Assembly (NCBI RefSeq): GCF_900143075.1 | Contig: NZ_FRCY01000014.1 | Location: 62,001-126,000, forward strand | DNA: 64,000 nt | Direction: 5' to 3' | Source of the DNA: Cyclobacterium lianum | GTDB taxonomy: Bacteria; Bacteroidota; Bacteroidia; Cytophagales; Cyclobacteriaceae | Shown here: positions 9,168 through 18,861 of the stretch, one piece after another | Position numbering within the stretch: position 1 is the stretch's first letter | Layout of the letters: every line of letters starts with the position of its first letter | Program-made: the position numbers and the translations under genes | Notes under the pieces: model-generated | Databases searched by the model: none | Seen by the model: the letters and a program-made list of their open reading frames with translations, nothing else | What the model was told of the DNA's origin: nothing

Positions 9168-9803
9168 ATGAAATTAGCAGACATTAGAAAGGATTATTCC
9201 TCTAAAACATTAGATATAAAAGAGATGAATTCGAATCCTTTAGAACAATTCAAGTTGTGGTTATCCAATGCACTCACTGCGGCTGTCAATGAACCTACAG
9301 CCATGCATCTCTGCACGGTAGACAAGGACAGGAAACCTTCGGGTAGGATTGTACTGCTAAAGGGGGTTGATGAGGGCTTTGTATTTTTCTCGAATTACAG
9401 CAGTCAAAAAGGGCGGCAACTCGCCGAAAATCCCCTTGCTTCGCTTACTTTTTTCTGGCCCGAATTGGAGCGACAGGTCAGGGTATCCGGAAGGGTATCA
9501 AAAATCTCTGCTGAGGAATCCGATGACTATTTTCTCAGCCGCCCCAGGGAAAGCCAGATAGGTGCCTGGGCGAGCCCACAGAGCCAGAGCATTCCGGACC
9601 GGGCATTTCTTGAAAAAAACCTATCCGAAACGCAGGCAAGATTTCAGCATGAATCACTGATCCGCCCGGAAACCTGGGGAGGATACCGGCTGATGGCAGA
9701 TGAAATAGAGTTTTGGCAAGGCAGACCTGCCCGTCTGCATGACCGCATCCGCTATACCCGCTCGGGAAACGAAGCATGGGCTATGGAGCGCCTGGCTCCC
9801 TGA
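9168..9803 (+). CDS. pdxH: Pyridoxamine 5'-phosphate oxidase
   Basis: FMN-dependent enzyme converting pyridoxine/pyridoxamine 5'-phosphate to pyridoxal 5'-phosphate. 211 residues, the usual size. Seen: DKDRKPSGRIVLLKGVDEGFVFFSNY (FMN contacts R, K), SQKGRQLAENPLASLTFFWPELERQVRVSG, SRPRESQIGAWASPQS, and the C-terminal signature FWQGRPARLHDRIRYTR ending in ERLAP, the conserved substrate and FMN binding end. Start ATG 9168 gives the normal N-terminus. Confidence 0.97.
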   Translation: MKLADIRKDYSSKTLDIKEMNSNPLEQFKLWLSNALTAAVNEPTAMHLCTVDKDRKPSGRIVLLKGVDEGFVFFSNYSSQKGRQLAENPLASLTFFWPELERQVRVSGRVSKISAEESDDYFLSRPRESQIGAWASPQSQSIPDRAFLEKNLSETQARFQHESLIRPETWGGYRLMADEIEFWQGRPARLHDRIRYTRSGNEAWAMERLAP

Positions 9804-10136
9804 AAGTGACGCAATCACTTGGTTTCGGAAATACGTTTGCGCCGGACTGCGCTGAAGTATCGTCTCGGCGGACTTTGCTACACCGCCATGCTTACCGGGT
9901 TTCTACTTCCCTTCACGGAAGAATCACACTTTTGGCATGTGAATCCGGCTTAGTCTTTCCTTACCATAGCCGCCAGTACTTCACCCCCGGAGATATCGCC
10001 TCCGAGTCACTGTGGAATCCGCTACCGTCTGGAGGGCAAAAAATCCACAATGCCGATTTTAACCCTTCAGGTCAAACAAAGTATTCGTAGCAGATAGCCG
10101 GCTGACGGGCGCACTGCCCCGCCGGGCCGCCTGCAT
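9804..10136. other. Intergenic stretch, nothing recognised
   Basis: 333 bases between the convergent pdxH and bshB1. It is GC-richer than typical spacers here, and short open frames exist, but none resembles a known protein. There is no hairpin with a T-run that would serve as a clear terminator. Confidence 0.5.
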
Positions 10137-10853
10137 TTATATCAAATCAAACAGGTCGTTTACCCCTGGGACACGTTCTACAGTAAACCCTTCACCATAT
10201 TTCACATTGATCTTATGCCCCATTTCCCGGCTCCTTGCCTCAATAAAATCAAGGAAATCGGGACGGGAGATAAAGCTCTCCGGCTCTTTCGAATCGGGGT
10301 TGTAAAACTGCGACCGGAAAGCCAGAATACTGTTGATTTTGGTTTCCCAGTAGGAAGAGATGTCCACCACAAAGTCCGGTTCGATGTAGTTGTTCTGTAT
10401 ATAGTGGTAGATACACTTCGGCCTCCAGGCTTCTTGTGCCTCTCCTTCCACATCGGTTTCTACCCTCCTGAGACCACTGATGAAGCAGGCGTGAGAGGCC
10501 AGACTACCACCCTTACCATGGTCGGGGTGTCGGTCAGAAACAGCATTGGCCAGCACAATCTCGGGACGGTATTTTCTAATCATCCTGGCTACCGCAGTTT
10601 GATGTTCCTGATTGTCCTGAAAAAATACGTCTTTAAGACCGAGGTTCTCCCGCGCGCTCAAATTCAGTATTTCCGCCGCTTTTTCCGACTCCTGTATCCG
10701 AATCGCCGGGGTACCCCGGGTGCCCATCTCTCCTTGTGTCAGGTCCACAATACCTACCTTATACCCTTTTGCAATATGAGCAGCCAGGGTACCGCTACAG
10801 GAAAGTTCCACATCGTCCGGATGAGAGGCAATAGCCAGGATATCTAATTTCAT
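10137..10853 (-). CDS. bshB1: Bacillithiol biosynthesis deacetylase BshB1
   Basis: LmbE/PIG-L family zinc deacetylase, 238 residues, that removes the acetyl group from N-acetylglucosaminyl-malate in the second step of bacillithiol synthesis. Zinc-ligand motif SHPDDVE at residues 10-16 and RHPDHGKG at 108-115; VDLTQGEMGTRGT and IRIQESEKAAEILNL are typical of BshB1 rather than of Bca. The C-terminal EGFTVERVPGVNDLFDL is also a BshB1 signature. The presence of this gene implies a bacillithiol-producing organism, as in many Cytophagales; bshA and bshC are not in this window. The start codon lies inside the first unit of an upstream repeat array. Confidence 0.95.
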   Translation of the reverse strand: MKLDILAIASHPDDVELSCSGTLAAHIAKGYKVGIVDLTQGEMGTRGTPAIRIQESEKAAEILNLSARENLGLKDVFFQDNQEHQTAVARMIRKYRPEIVLANAVSDRHPDHGKGGSLASHACFISGLRRVETDVEGEAQEAWRPKCIYHYIQNNYIEPDFVVDISSYWETKINSILAFRSQFYNPDSKEPESFISRPDFLDFIEARSREMGHKINVKYGEGFTVERVPGVNDLFDLI

Positions 10854-11262
10854 GTGTTTATAATTTGTTTTTAATAGGCCACATGGAATCTTTGACGATT
10901 AAAATAATCATTGCCCTGTGTGTTTAATGATAATTTTAATCGTGTCGATTTCATCTGTTTATAATTTGATTTTTAGCTGTGATAACTTGCCCCGATTTAT
11001 CGGGGTGGAATCTCGCAATGATAATCATCCCTGTGTCCGACGTTCTCCTAATGCTCGATTTCATATGTTTTACTATTGTCTAAAAGCGGCCATAACTTGT
11101 CCCGCACCAAAGGTCGGGATGCCCGCCCGGATGACACCAGTCGGATAGGGAATCTCGCAATGATAATCATCCCTCTGTGTATCGCCTCCGTCACGCCCGA
11201 CTGCTCCGGGCAGGCTCAATTTCATATGTTTATAATTAATTCTTTAATGGCCCAAACCTGCC
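10846..11262 (-). repeat. Degenerate tandem repeat array covering the bshB1 start region
   Basis: Four imperfect copies of a 100-160 base unit. Motif 1 (plus strand TTTCATNTGTTTATAATT) occurs at 10846-10866, 10947-10967, 11057-11077 and 11218-11238; in the first copy the CAT is the complement of the bshB1 start codon. Motif 2 (GGAATCT...AATCATCCCTGTGT) follows each of the first three, at 10885-10923, 11007-11036 and 11149-11180. Between them lie GC-rich inverted repeats, such as CCCCGAT/ATCGGGG at 10990-11005. The effect is that the bshB1 start/leader segment appears copied three more times upstream, each with an ATG in the same setting. Confidence 0.7.
10896..10942. repeat. Long inverted repeat upstream of bshB1
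   Basis: Arms CGATTAAAATAATCATT (10896-10912) and AATGATAATTTTAATCG (10926-10942) are complementary at 16 of 17 positions around a 13-base loop. It lies 43-89 bases upstream of the bshB1 ATG, inside the first repeat unit. The transcript could fold into a stable AT-rich hairpin, or the site could bind a dimeric protein. Confidence 0.7.
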
Positions 11263-11419
11263 CTTAATCACATAGCGGAAGCCATGCCGGGACCTGCGAA
11301 GTATCGCGGTACATGATTTTCATGCCGGGATTGTATGGGATCCTGCCTGCGTAACCAACAGACTGGCCGGATTTTACCTGACTTATCCTTATTGCTCCTA
11401 TGAAGGACAAAGCCATTGC

Positions 11420-12358
11420 TTACTCCAGTGCGGAAATATACCTTTCGGCATCAAGGGCAGCCATACAGCCCGTACCAGCGGCAGTTACCGCCTGGCGGTA
11501 CTCGTGATCCTGGGCATCCCCACAGGCAAACACTCCGGGAACGTTTGTTTTGGTACTACCCGGGAGGGTTTGAATATAACCGTTTTGGTCCATATCGATC
11601 TGTCCGGAAAAGATCCCGGTATTGGGCTGATGGCCGATAGCCACGAAAAAAGCCGCCACATCCAGCACCCTTTCCTCTCCGGTTTGGTTATTTTTCACCC
11701 GTACGCCACTGACTTCTTCTTCTCCTAGAATCTCCTCGGTCTCGTGGTTCCAAAGGATCTCTATTTTGGCATTGTTCATCACTCTTTTCTGCATGATCTG
11801 GGAAGCCCTGAGTTCGTCCCTTCTCACCAGCATGTACACTTTGTTGCATATATTGGCCAGGTAACTGGCTTCCTCGCAGGCGGTGTCACCGCCACCTACG
11901 ATAGCCACATCCTTTCCCCGGAAGAAAAATCCGTCACAGACCGCACAAGCCGACACGCCCTTACCATTTAACCGGGTTTCGCTTTCTATTCCCAGCCATT
12001 TGGCGGAGGCTCCGGTAGAAATGATCACCGTTTCCGCCTTAATGGTCTTGCTTTCATCTACCTCCACTACATACGGGCGCTGACTGAAGTCTACACTGGT
12101 CACTACTCCGTACCTGACGTCCGTTCCAAAACGCTCGGCTTGTTTTCTAAAATCTTCCATCATCTGGGGTCCCATTACTCCTTCCGGATATCCAGGGTAA
12201 TTTTCCACGTCATTGGTAATGGTAAGTTGGCCTCCGGGTTGGATACCCGTATACATGACCGGTGACAACCCGGCTCTGGAAGCGTAAATGGCGGCGGTAT
12301 ATCCCGCAGGCCCTGACCCTACAATAAGGACTTTTATGGTATCGGTATCCTGACTCAT
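11420..12358 (-). CDS. trxB: Thioredoxin-disulfide reductase
   Basis: NADPH-dependent flavoprotein that reduces thioredoxin; 312 residues, normal length. FAD-binding GSGPAGYTAAIYASRAG at residues 14-30, redox-active pair Cys138/Cys141 in CAVCDG, NADPH-binding GGGDTACEEA, and the closing FAD motif VFACGDAQDHEYRQAVTAAG. Cytoplasmic. The gene is single, between the bshB1 repeat array and rpoD; both neighbours point the same way but are separated by long gaps. Confidence 0.97.
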   Translation of the reverse strand: MSQDTDTIKVLIVGSGPAGYTAAIYASRAGLSPVMYTGIQPGGQLTITNDVENYPGYPEGVMGPQMMEDFRKQAERFGTDVRYGVVTSVDFSQRPYVVEVDESKTIKAETVIISTGASAKWLGIESETRLNGKGVSACAVCDGFFFRGKDVAIVGGGDTACEEASYLANICNKVYMLVRRDELRASQIMQKRVMNNAKIEILWNHETEEILGEEEVSGVRVKNNQTGEERVLDVAAFFVAIGHQPNTGIFSGQIDMDQNGYIQTLPGSTKTNVPGVFACGDAQDHEYRQAVTAAGTGCMAALDAERYISALE

Positions 12359-12463
12359 TGTTTATCGGTATTAATCAATAAATATAAATTCTGATTTGTT
12401 TTGGCTTACTAACAAAATATAAAAACAAAAAAGTTTAAATATCATTATAAAAATTTCAATACA

Positions 12464-12487
12464 TAAAAAAAGGGCGGATTGCCCTTC
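12464..12487 (-). terminator. rpoD terminator
   Basis: Hairpin AAGGGC (12470-12475) / GCCCTT (12481-12486) with a 5-base loop, followed on the minus strand by seven T. It starts about 30 bases after the rpoD stop codon. Confidence 0.85.
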
Positions 12488-12517
12488 TTGTTATTCAATT
12501 TATCATTGCACTGATGA

Positions 12518-13381
12518 TCAGCCCAAATAGGGCTTCAGGGTTTTACTCCTGCTGGTATGTCTCAATCTTCTGATGGCCTTTTCCTTGATCTGTCGGACCC
12601 TCTCCCTGGTAAGGTTAAATTTCTCACCGATTTCTTCAAGGGTCATGGCATGCTCACCGTTGAGGCCAAAATAGAGCGTAATGACATCTGCCTCCCTCTG
12701 GGTAAGGGTGGAAAGGGCCCGTTGCACCTCTTTCCTCAACGAATCATTCATCAGTCCGTCATCCGGCTTTATCTCTCCGTCATTTTCGAGCACATCCAGG
12801 AGGCTATTCTCTTCGCCCTGGACAAAAGGTGCATCCATGGAAACATGCCTGCCCGAAATTTTCATGGTATCTACCACCTCTCCGGCAGTCACTTCCAGCA
12901 CCTCGGCCAATTCCTCGGGCGATGGCTCCCTTTCAAACTTCTGCTCGAGTTCAGAAAACGTTTTGCTGATTTTATTCAATGACCCCACCCTGTTCAGCGG
13001 GAGCCTCACGATTCTGGATTGCTCGGCCAGCGCCTGCAGGATAGACTGACGGATCCACCATACTGCGTAGGAAATAAACTTAAAACCACGGGTCTCATCA
13101 AAACGCTGGGCTGCTTTGATCAGGCCAAGGTTTCCCTCATTGATCAGGTCACCCAGCGACAATCCCTGATTCTGGTATTGTTTGGCAACAGAGACAACAA
13201 ACCTCAGGTTGGCTTTGGTCAGTTTCTCCAGGGCAAGTTGATCTCCTTCCCGGATTCTTTTGGCCAAAACCACTTCCTCATCTGCTGTCAATAGATCCAC
13301 CTTACCTATCTCCTGAAGGTATTTATCCAGGGACTGACTCTCCCTGTTGGTAATCTGTTTACTGATTTTAAGCTGCCTCAT
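12518..13381 (-). CDS. rpoD: Primary RNA polymerase sigma factor
   Basis: Group 1 sigma-70 factor of the short Bacteroidota type, 287 residues, without region 1.1. Region 1.2 ([20 protein letters not shown]), region 2 ([20 protein letters not shown] and following, then [15 protein letters not shown]), region 3 and region 4 with the helix-turn-helix [20 protein letters not shown]. This factor is expected to read the -33 TTTG / -7 TAnnTTTG promoters of the phylum, such as that seen before trpL. It is downstream of pnp with a 99-base gap. Confidence 0.96.
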   Translation of the reverse strand: MRQLKISKQITNRESQSLDKYLQEIGKVDLLTADEEVVLAKRIREGDQLALEKLTKANLRFVVSVAKQYQNQGLSLGDLINEGNLGLIKAAQRFDETRGFKFISYAVWWIRQSILQALAEQSRIVRLPLNRVGSLNKISKTFSELEQKFEREPSPEELAEVLEVTAGEVVDTMKISGRHVSMDAPFVQGEENSLLDVLENDGEIKPDDGLMNDSLRKEVQRALSTLTQREADVITLYFGLNGEHAMTLEEIGEKFNLTRERVRQIKEKAIRRLRHTSRSKTLKPYLG

Positions 13382-13480
13382 TCAATTATATCTATTATTT
13401 TTAACGCATTGATAACAGAAGTTTCCTGAAAATAAGTTCAATTTTTACCAATTGTTCTAAATTTTCAGGAAACCTTCAGC

Positions 13481-15616
13481 TTATTTGTCTTTTTTTTCTG
13501 GTTTTGGCAACAAGGCTTTCCGAGACAATTTAAACTTACCTGTCTTTTTATCTACATCGATGAGTTTTACAGCAATTTCCTCGCCAGTTTCCAATACGCC
13601 GTCCATGGATTCAAGTCTTTCCCATTTGATCTCAGAGATGTGCAACAATCCATCTTTGCCTGGCATAAACTCGACAAATGCACCAAAAGGCATGATATTT
13701 TTCACCTTCCCTGTATAAACCTCTCCGATTTCAGGCTGCGCTACTATGGCTTTGATTCTGGCAACAGCAGCATCCATAGATTCCTGGTTGGTCGAAAAGA
13801 CGTTGATTTTGCCTACATTATCTACTTCTTCAATAATGATAGTGGCTTCGGTGTCTTTTTGAATTTCCTGTATTACTTTACCGCCTGGCCCGATTACTGC
13901 CCCGATCAGCTCTTTTGGAATCTGCATGTTGTAGGATCTCGGAGCGTGCGGTTTAAACTCTGCACGAGGCGCATCCAGGGTTTTATTGATCTCCTCCAGA
14001 ATATGCAATCTTCCCTTTTTGGCCTGATACAGGGCCTCCTTCAATACATTGTAATCAAGACCTTCTACTTTTAGGTCCATCTGGCATGCGGTGATGCCCT
14101 TTGCTGTACCGGTGACCTTGAAATCCATATCTCCCAGGTGATCCTCATCGCCCAGAATATCAGAAAGAATCGCATAATCTCCGGTTTTGGCATCGGAAAT
14201 CATTCCCATGGCAATACCTGTCACAGGTGCTTTGATGGGAATACCTGCATCCATAAGTGCCAGGGATCCTGCACATACGGTAGCCATAGAAGACGAACCG
14301 TTAGACTCCAGAATATCGGAAACTATCCTTACGGTATAGGGGTTTTCGGCATCAGGAGGCAATACTTTTTTCAATGCACGCATGGCCAGGTTGCCATGCC
14401 CTACTTCCCGTCTGCCCGGTCCACGGTTAATCTTGACTTCTCCGGTAGAAAATCCGGGGAAGTTGTAATGGAGGTAAAACTTATTGTAACCTGAGTGCAC
14501 AGCGCCATCCACCATTTGCTCATCCAGCTTGGTACCCAGAGTACACGTGGTGATAGATTGGGTTTCTCCTCTGGTGAAAACCGCAGAACCGTGGGCAGAA
14601 GGCAGGTAGTCCACCACAGACCATATGGGTCGGATTTCATCCGGATTCCTGCCATCCAGCCGCTTTTTCTCTTTCAGGGTGAAATTTCTGGCGGCCTCTT
14701 TGTGGATTTTACCAAAATACCGGCCGATCAGCCCTTCGTCATACTCATGCTCTTCGCCCAGACTTTCTACAAAGTCCTCCTTGATCGCCTTGATCAACTC
14801 CGAACGCTCCTGCTTGTTGGGAATCTGCTTGCTGACTACTCCGTAAAGTTTGTCGTACAATTCCGCCTTCATTTTTTCGAGCAGGGACTCATCATTGACC
14901 TCATGGCTGTAGGTTCTCTTCTCTTCTTTACCTACTAATTTTGTGAGCTCCTTCTGTACCTGGCAATGTCTCTTGAGTTCTTCATGAGCAAACTGAAGGG
15001 CCTCTACCATTTCGTCCTCAGAAATTTCATTTCCTTCACCTTCCACCATAAGGATAAACTCCTCAGATCCGGCTACAATCAGTTCCATTGTAGCCCGTTC
15101 CAGATCAACCGGCTTGGGATTGATGACGAAGTTGCCGTCAATTTTAGCTACGCGAACTTCTGAGATAGGCCCATTGAAAGGGATATCAGATACTGCCAGT
15201 GCGGCAGAGGCAGCCAATCCGGCAAGGCAATCCGGCAAGACCTCCTCATCGGAGGACATCAGGGTAATGGTGATATTGGTATCGGCATGGTAATCGTCCG
15301 GAAAAATAGGCCTGATGGCCCGGTCTACCATTCGGCTGATCAATATTTCATAATCTGATAACCTGCCTTCCCGCTTTAAAAATCCTCCTGGTATTTTTCC
15401 GGAAGCCGCAAATTTTTCCTGATAATCTACGGACATGGGAAGAAAATCGACTCCCTCGCCGGCTTCTTTTTTGGTAACCACTGTAGCCAGTAGCATGGAT
15501 TTGCCCATTTTTACCATAACTGCCCCGTCTGCCTGCTTGGCTAAGGCACCGGTCTCAATAATGATTTCCCTACCATCTTCCAGCGTGATGGTTTTTGAAA
15601 TTGAATTTGGTAACAT
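13481..15616 (-). CDS. pnp: Polyribonucleotide nucleotidyltransferase
   Basis: 3'-5' phosphorolytic exoribonuclease and RNA degradosome enzyme, 711 residues. Two RNase PH domains (about residues 10-230 and 310-540, with the conserved [38 protein letters not shown] and [19 protein letters not shown]), a KH domain ([20 protein letters not shown], about 555-615) and an S1 domain ([19 protein letters not shown]). A Lys-rich tail ends the protein. It follows rpsO, the classic rpsO-pnp arrangement, with a terminator between them. Confidence 0.98.
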   Translation of the reverse strand: MLPNSISKTITLEDGREIIIETGALAKQADGAVMVKMGKSMLLATVVTKKEAGEGVDFLPMSVDYQEKFAASGKIPGGFLKREGRLSDYEILISRMVDRAIRPIFPDDYHADTNITITLMSSDEEVLPDCLAGLAASAALAVSDIPFNGPISEVRVAKIDGNFVINPKPVDLERATMELIVAGSEEFILMVEGEGNEISEDEMVEALQFAHEELKRHCQVQKELTKLVGKEEKRTYSHEVNDESLLEKMKAELYDKLYGVVSKQIPNKQERSELIKAIKEDFVESLGEEHEYDEGLIGRYFGKIHKEAARNFTLKEKKRLDGRNPDEIRPIWSVVDYLPSAHGSAVFTRGETQSITTCTLGTKLDEQMVDGAVHSGYNKFYLHYNFPGFSTGEVKINRGPGRREVGHGNLAMRALKKVLPPDAENPYTVRIVSDILESNGSSSMATVCAGSLALMDAGIPIKAPVTGIAMGMISDAKTGDYAILSDILGDEDHLGDMDFKVTGTAKGITACQMDLKVEGLDYNVLKEALYQAKKGRLHILEEINKTLDAPRAEFKPHAPRSYNMQIPKELIGAVIGPGGKVIQEIQKDTEATIIIEEVDNVGKINVFSTNQESMDAAVARIKAIVAQPEIGEVYTGKVKNIMPFGAFVEFMPGKDGLLHISEIKWERLESMDGVLETGEEIAVKLIDVDKKTGKFKLSRKALLPKPEKKDK

Positions 15617-15675
15617 AAATTTTCGATTCTGAATAAGGTATAGTTGTAAAAGTAAGGCTTAATAACAGAAGGTAG

Positions 15676-15707
15676 CAAAAAAGTAAGGTTCCCTGAAACA
15701 GGGAACC
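15676..15707 (-). terminator. Terminator between rpsO and pnp
   Basis: Stem GGTTCCCT (15687-15694) / AGGGAACC (15700-15707) with a 5-base loop, then on the minus strand TTACTTTTTT. Partial readthrough or a separate pnp promoter would be needed downstream. Confidence 0.85.
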
Positions 15708-15718
15708 CCACATGGTTG

Positions 15719-15994
15719 TTATTTACGGATACCCAGCTCGGATATGATGGCCCGGTATCTCTCAATGTCAATCTTTATCAGGTAATTCAGCAAACGCCTT
15801 CTCTTACCTACCAATTTTAACAATCCCTTTCTCGATGAGTGGTCTTTCTTGTTGGTCTTTAAGTGTTCTGTCAGGTGCTTGATCCTATAGGTAAATAGGG
15901 CAATTTGGGATTCAGGAGATCCTGTATCTGTTTCTGACTTCAACCGACCATGATTTTTGAATAGTTCTGCTTTTTCTTCTTTCGCTAAATACAT
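15719..15994 (-). CDS. rpsO: 30S ribosomal protein S15
   Basis: 91 residues, standard size. [22 protein letters not shown] and [22 protein letters not shown] are the conserved 16S rRNA-binding core. Binds the central domain of 16S rRNA early in 30S assembly. The start ATG at 15994 gives the N-terminal [11 protein letters not shown] extension common in Bacteroidota. Confidence 0.98.
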   Translation of the reverse strand: MYLAKEEKAELFKNHGRLKSETDTGSPESQIALFTYRIKHLTEHLKTNKKDHSSRKGLLKLVGKRRRLLNYLIKIDIERYRAIISELGIRK

Positions 15995-16057
15995 GCTTAG
16001 TCAAATATGATGTTAATTTTTTTAAAACAGAGACAAAGGTAGCTGTTTTATTCGAAA

Positions 16058-17929
16058 TTATAAAACTTCTTCTTTCAACTTTTTATCTCGCTCATTGTTG
16101 ACTTTTCCCGTTGCAGGCTTTCGCATCAGGTGCTTTTTTGCTTTATCCCATATCCCCTGATAAAAATCGGGTTCAAAAAGCCTTGCGTCCTTCCTGGCCT
16201 GGCGGAGAAAAAACAAACCAAAAGGCAACAGCGCCAGATTGGAAAAAAATGTACCGAAAAAAGTGTCAGACATCCCTTCTTTCGCCCACTTTTCCCCGCT
16301 GATCGTCAACATATAATACATGATAAAGAAAATAATAGACATCAACACCGGCATCCCCAGTCCGCCCTTTTTGATAATGGCCCCCAGGGGAGCTCCTATC
16401 ATGAACATCACAAAACAAGCAATGGACTGGGTATATTTCTGATACCAGGCCACCTTAAATGCGCGGTAATTGCGCTGCACTTCCTCAATCCTTGAGCGGT
16501 TAGTGGTAAAGTTGTTCTTGATGTTTCGGGCTGCAGTAAGTCCTACGGTAGCCTCCGAAGTCCTGTATCTGGGAGTATCTCTGATGGAATCCAACCTTTG
16601 CTGCTGCTCGGCAGTGAGCCTGGCAGGCTCAGGCGCTTCGGATTTCAGGGCAGCGTTTCTGTTGATTTTACCCATATCGGGCTGCGTGGCCAGTTCGTTT
16701 ATACTGTCCCGTGCCTCCCGCACTTCTGCATCTCGCACACCTCCCTTCGCAGCGGCAAGATTTTTTCCGCTTTCCTGGCCGCTAGTGTCTCCTGCCACAT
16801 TGCGTTTAGGCGCCACCTGACTGTTCTCGCCGGAAGCACCCAAGGTACTGTCTGAAGGGGCCCCTACAGGGACCTCTCCCTGTGAAACGCGATCCTGACG
16901 GGATTGATTTTCACTTACCCTCACTCCATTTTCCGGGTTCTCATACTCATCTTTGTATTTTAAATTCTTGAGCGAATCGGATTCATTTTTTTTATCCACG
17001 ATCTCTTTGGGAGGCATCAGTTTCCTGTTTCTCCCAAAATAATTGTACGATGCCTCCGTGTTGGCATAATTGAAAAAATACCAGTGGTTCAGTTCTCTGT
17101 CCATCGAATCCAGGTCTACCCTTATTTCTCCTATATTTTTGATGGATTTGCTGTTGGACCAAAGGTTTTCCGGTGTCCTTTTCAGATCAAAGGCATCCAG
17201 ACTGAAAACCATTTCATTTTTATCGAATTTCGTCCGGCTGAAAGTCACCGGGTTGTCTCTGGCTCCCCGCTGTCCGGTGCCCTCCTGATAGCTGTTTCCA
17301 TTATATAATGTCAACATCATGTACCTGTCGTTAAAAAAAGGTTCCATCCTTCCGGAATCTGCTGTGATCACATGGAGATTTCCCTGCCCCTGGGTATGGT
17401 CATAGATAAGCACTTCCTGCAGCCGCACTTCGTCCAGCTTGCGGTTTACCTTGATGCTATAACTTGGGATTCCATTGTAAAATACCCCCTCTTTGATATC
17501 CAGCGCCGGGGACTTCATGCGAATATCATACAAAAGGCTGAAGGTTTTTAGATTCACCCTGGGTACCACGTAATTATTGGACAGGTAGGCAAACACGGTA
17601 AGGAAAACAACAAAAATACCGATAGGGAGCATGGCCCGCAGGAGAGAAATGCCACTGCTCTTGATTGCGGTCAATTCGAAGTGTTCTCCGAGGTTACCAA
17701 AGGTCATCAAAGAAGACAGGAGCACGGCCAGGGGAAGGGCCATGGGAGAGATGCTGATCACGAAATAGCCAATCAGCTCCAGATAAACCATAAAGGGGAG
17801 ATCCTTGCCAAATATTTCGTCAAAATATTTGAGCATGTTCACCGTGAGCAGAATAAAATCCACCACGATAAAAGTAAGCAAAAAAGGTCCCAGAAAGGAC
17901 CCCAGGATCAGTTTATCTAATTTTTTCAT
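16058..17929 (-). CDS. LptF/LptG family lipopolysaccharide permease
   Basis: YjgP/YjgQ permease, part of the Lpt ABC machine that pulls LPS from the inner membrane towards the outer membrane. N-terminal membrane helices (about residues 10-125) with the signature FELTAIKSSGISLLRAM, a periplasmic beta-jellyroll region, and C-terminal membrane helices (about 500-600). At 623 residues it is much longer than E. coli LptF/G (about 360): a hydrophilic, low-complexity insert rich in S, G, E, A and R runs from about 330 to 460. F versus G cannot be decided from the sequence. Confidence 0.9.
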   Translation of the reverse strand: MKKLDKLILGSFLGPFLLTFIVVDFILLTVNMLKYFDEIFGKDLPFMVYLELIGYFVISISPMALPLAVLLSSLMTFGNLGEHFELTAIKSSGISLLRAMLPIGIFVVFLTVFAYLSNNYVVPRVNLKTFSLLYDIRMKSPALDIKEGVFYNGIPSYSIKVNRKLDEVRLQEVLIYDHTQGQGNLHVITADSGRMEPFFNDRYMMLTLYNGNSYQEGTGQRGARDNPVTFSRTKFDKNEMVFSLDAFDLKRTPENLWSNSKSIKNIGEIRVDLDSMDRELNHWYFFNYANTEASYNYFGRNRKLMPPKEIVDKKNESDSLKNLKYKDEYENPENGVRVSENQSRQDRVSQGEVPVGAPSDSTLGASGENSQVAPKRNVAGDTSGQESGKNLAAAKGGVRDAEVREARDSINELATQPDMGKINRNAALKSEAPEPARLTAEQQQRLDSIRDTPRYRTSEATVGLTAARNIKNNFTTNRSRIEEVQRNYRAFKVAWYQKYTQSIACFVMFMIGAPLGAIIKKGGLGMPVLMSIIFFIMYYMLTISGEKWAKEGMSDTFFGTFFSNLALLPFGLFFLRQARKDARLFEPDFYQGIWDKAKKHLMRKPATGKVNNERDKKLKEEVL

Positions 17930-18005
17930 GAAGCGCCTCTATCCTTTACCTAAAAGACGAAACAAAATTGAACATATTATGTTGAAAAAGATAATTCTGC
18001 CACAC

Positions 18006-18407
18006 TTATCCACCTATTATTTCCTTCAGGTTTGCGATCAATCCCTCCCAAATCGACCGTTGTTCCTGCTCATCATACGCATCACCATACTCGACTACCC
18101 GAAGGTAAAAGGTTTGCGTCAATTCGTTTTCATCGAGTTTGAATTCGATAAAGGTCTTGTCTGTCCCATCCTCCTCCTCTTCGGAAGGGTCAAAAAACTC
18201 AAATTTTACATGATGGTGGGTACGCATGATCACCGGGCGGGCATAGTGGTTTTCTCCATCATATATGAAATTATAGACCTTATCCTCATTGATGACCACA
18301 TCATCGGCAAACCACTGCGACAATCCGCTGGCTGTACTCAGGTAAGGATAAATAATTTTTTTGGAGGTATTTATCTGGTAATCCGCAACAAATTTAATTT
18401 TCTCCAT
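18006..18407 (-). CDS. START-like (SRPBCC) domain protein
   Basis: 133 residues with the pattern of a small AHSA1/START-like fold: N-terminal strand EKIKFVADYQI, helix with STASGLSQWFADDV, alternating strands HHHVKFEFF and KTFIEFKLDENELTQTFYLRV, and a long C-terminal helix ending in LIANLKEIIGG. The family is standard in Bacteroidota, cytoplasmic, with a hydrophobic ligand cavity; the ligand is not known. Single gene. Confidence 0.82.
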   Translation of the reverse strand: MEKIKFVADYQINTSKKIIYPYLSTASGLSQWFADDVVINEDKVYNFIYDGENHYARPVIMRTHHHVKFEFFDPSEEEEDGTDKTFIEFKLDENELTQTFYLRVVEYGDAYDEQEQRSIWEGLIANLKEIIGG

Positions 18408-18499
18408 AGCCTTCGTTATTCTGGTTATAAAAAGTATGCTTTTAGCTTCTCTATAATTTGCAATTCAAGGATTATCCTCACATATTTGCATTCTCATTT

Positions 18500-18573
18500 G
18501 GCGAGGTAGCTCAGATGGTTAGAGCGCAGGATTCATAACCCTGAGGTCAGGGGTTCAACTCCCCTCCTCGCTA
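18500..18573 (+). tRNA. tRNA-Met (anticodon CAT)
   Basis: 74-base cloverleaf: acceptor GGCGAGG / CCTCGCT (G1-U72 wobble), T8-A9, D-arm AGCTCAGATGGTTAGAGC, anticodon arm CAGGATTCATAACCCTG with CAT, T-arm AGGGGTTCAACTCCCCT, discriminator A. CCA is not encoded. The paired acceptor end argues for elongator rather than initiator; a lysidine-modified Ile2 tRNA has the same anticodon and is not fully excluded. Confidence 0.93.
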
Positions 18574-18584
18574 CATTTCATACA

Positions 18585-18610
18585 GGTCTCCAATCGGAGG
18601 CCTTTTTTTA
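18585..18610 (+). terminator. Terminator after tRNA-Met
   Basis: Stem GGTCTCC (18585-18591) / GGAGGCC (18596-18602) with a 4-base loop and one G-U pair, followed by seven T. It begins 12 bases after the tRNA. Confidence 0.85.
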
Positions 18611-18811
18611 TGGATTACATCCCCGTCTCAGTTTCGCTATACGTCATAAAGCTTATCCCCTGCAAGTCAATTTGGGTTCGAATCATGTCTGCAGACGAGC
18701 ATTCTCCCGCCATTCCTGTTTTTCTTTAGGGCTTCTTTCTGGAAAAGACTAAAGGAAAAGTAATATAAGGAAAATTTCAAAAAAGTAAAGCCTATTGTAA
18801 GAAAGGGGTAC

Positions 18812-18837
18812 AAAAAAGCCCTCCGGAGAGGGCTTTT
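18812..18837 (-). terminator. rplT terminator (potentially bidirectional)
   Basis: Perfect 10-base stem AAAAGCCCTC (18814-18823) / GAGGGCTTTT (18828-18837), loop of four, with T-runs on both sides. It ends the thrS-infC-rpmI-rplT unit. Confidence 0.9.
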
Positions 18838-18861
18838 CTTGTAGTTATGTTCGGAGTATCC

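Noticed and set aside
9776-10090. Plus-strand frame after pdxH
   Set aside because: It overlaps the pdxH end, has no recognisable domain and odd composition; most likely chance.
10899-11225. Short minus-strand frames of 27, 37 and 50 codons starting at the repeated ATGs upstream of bshB1
   Set aside because: They arise from the repeat units and resemble no protein; kept only as part of the repeat description.
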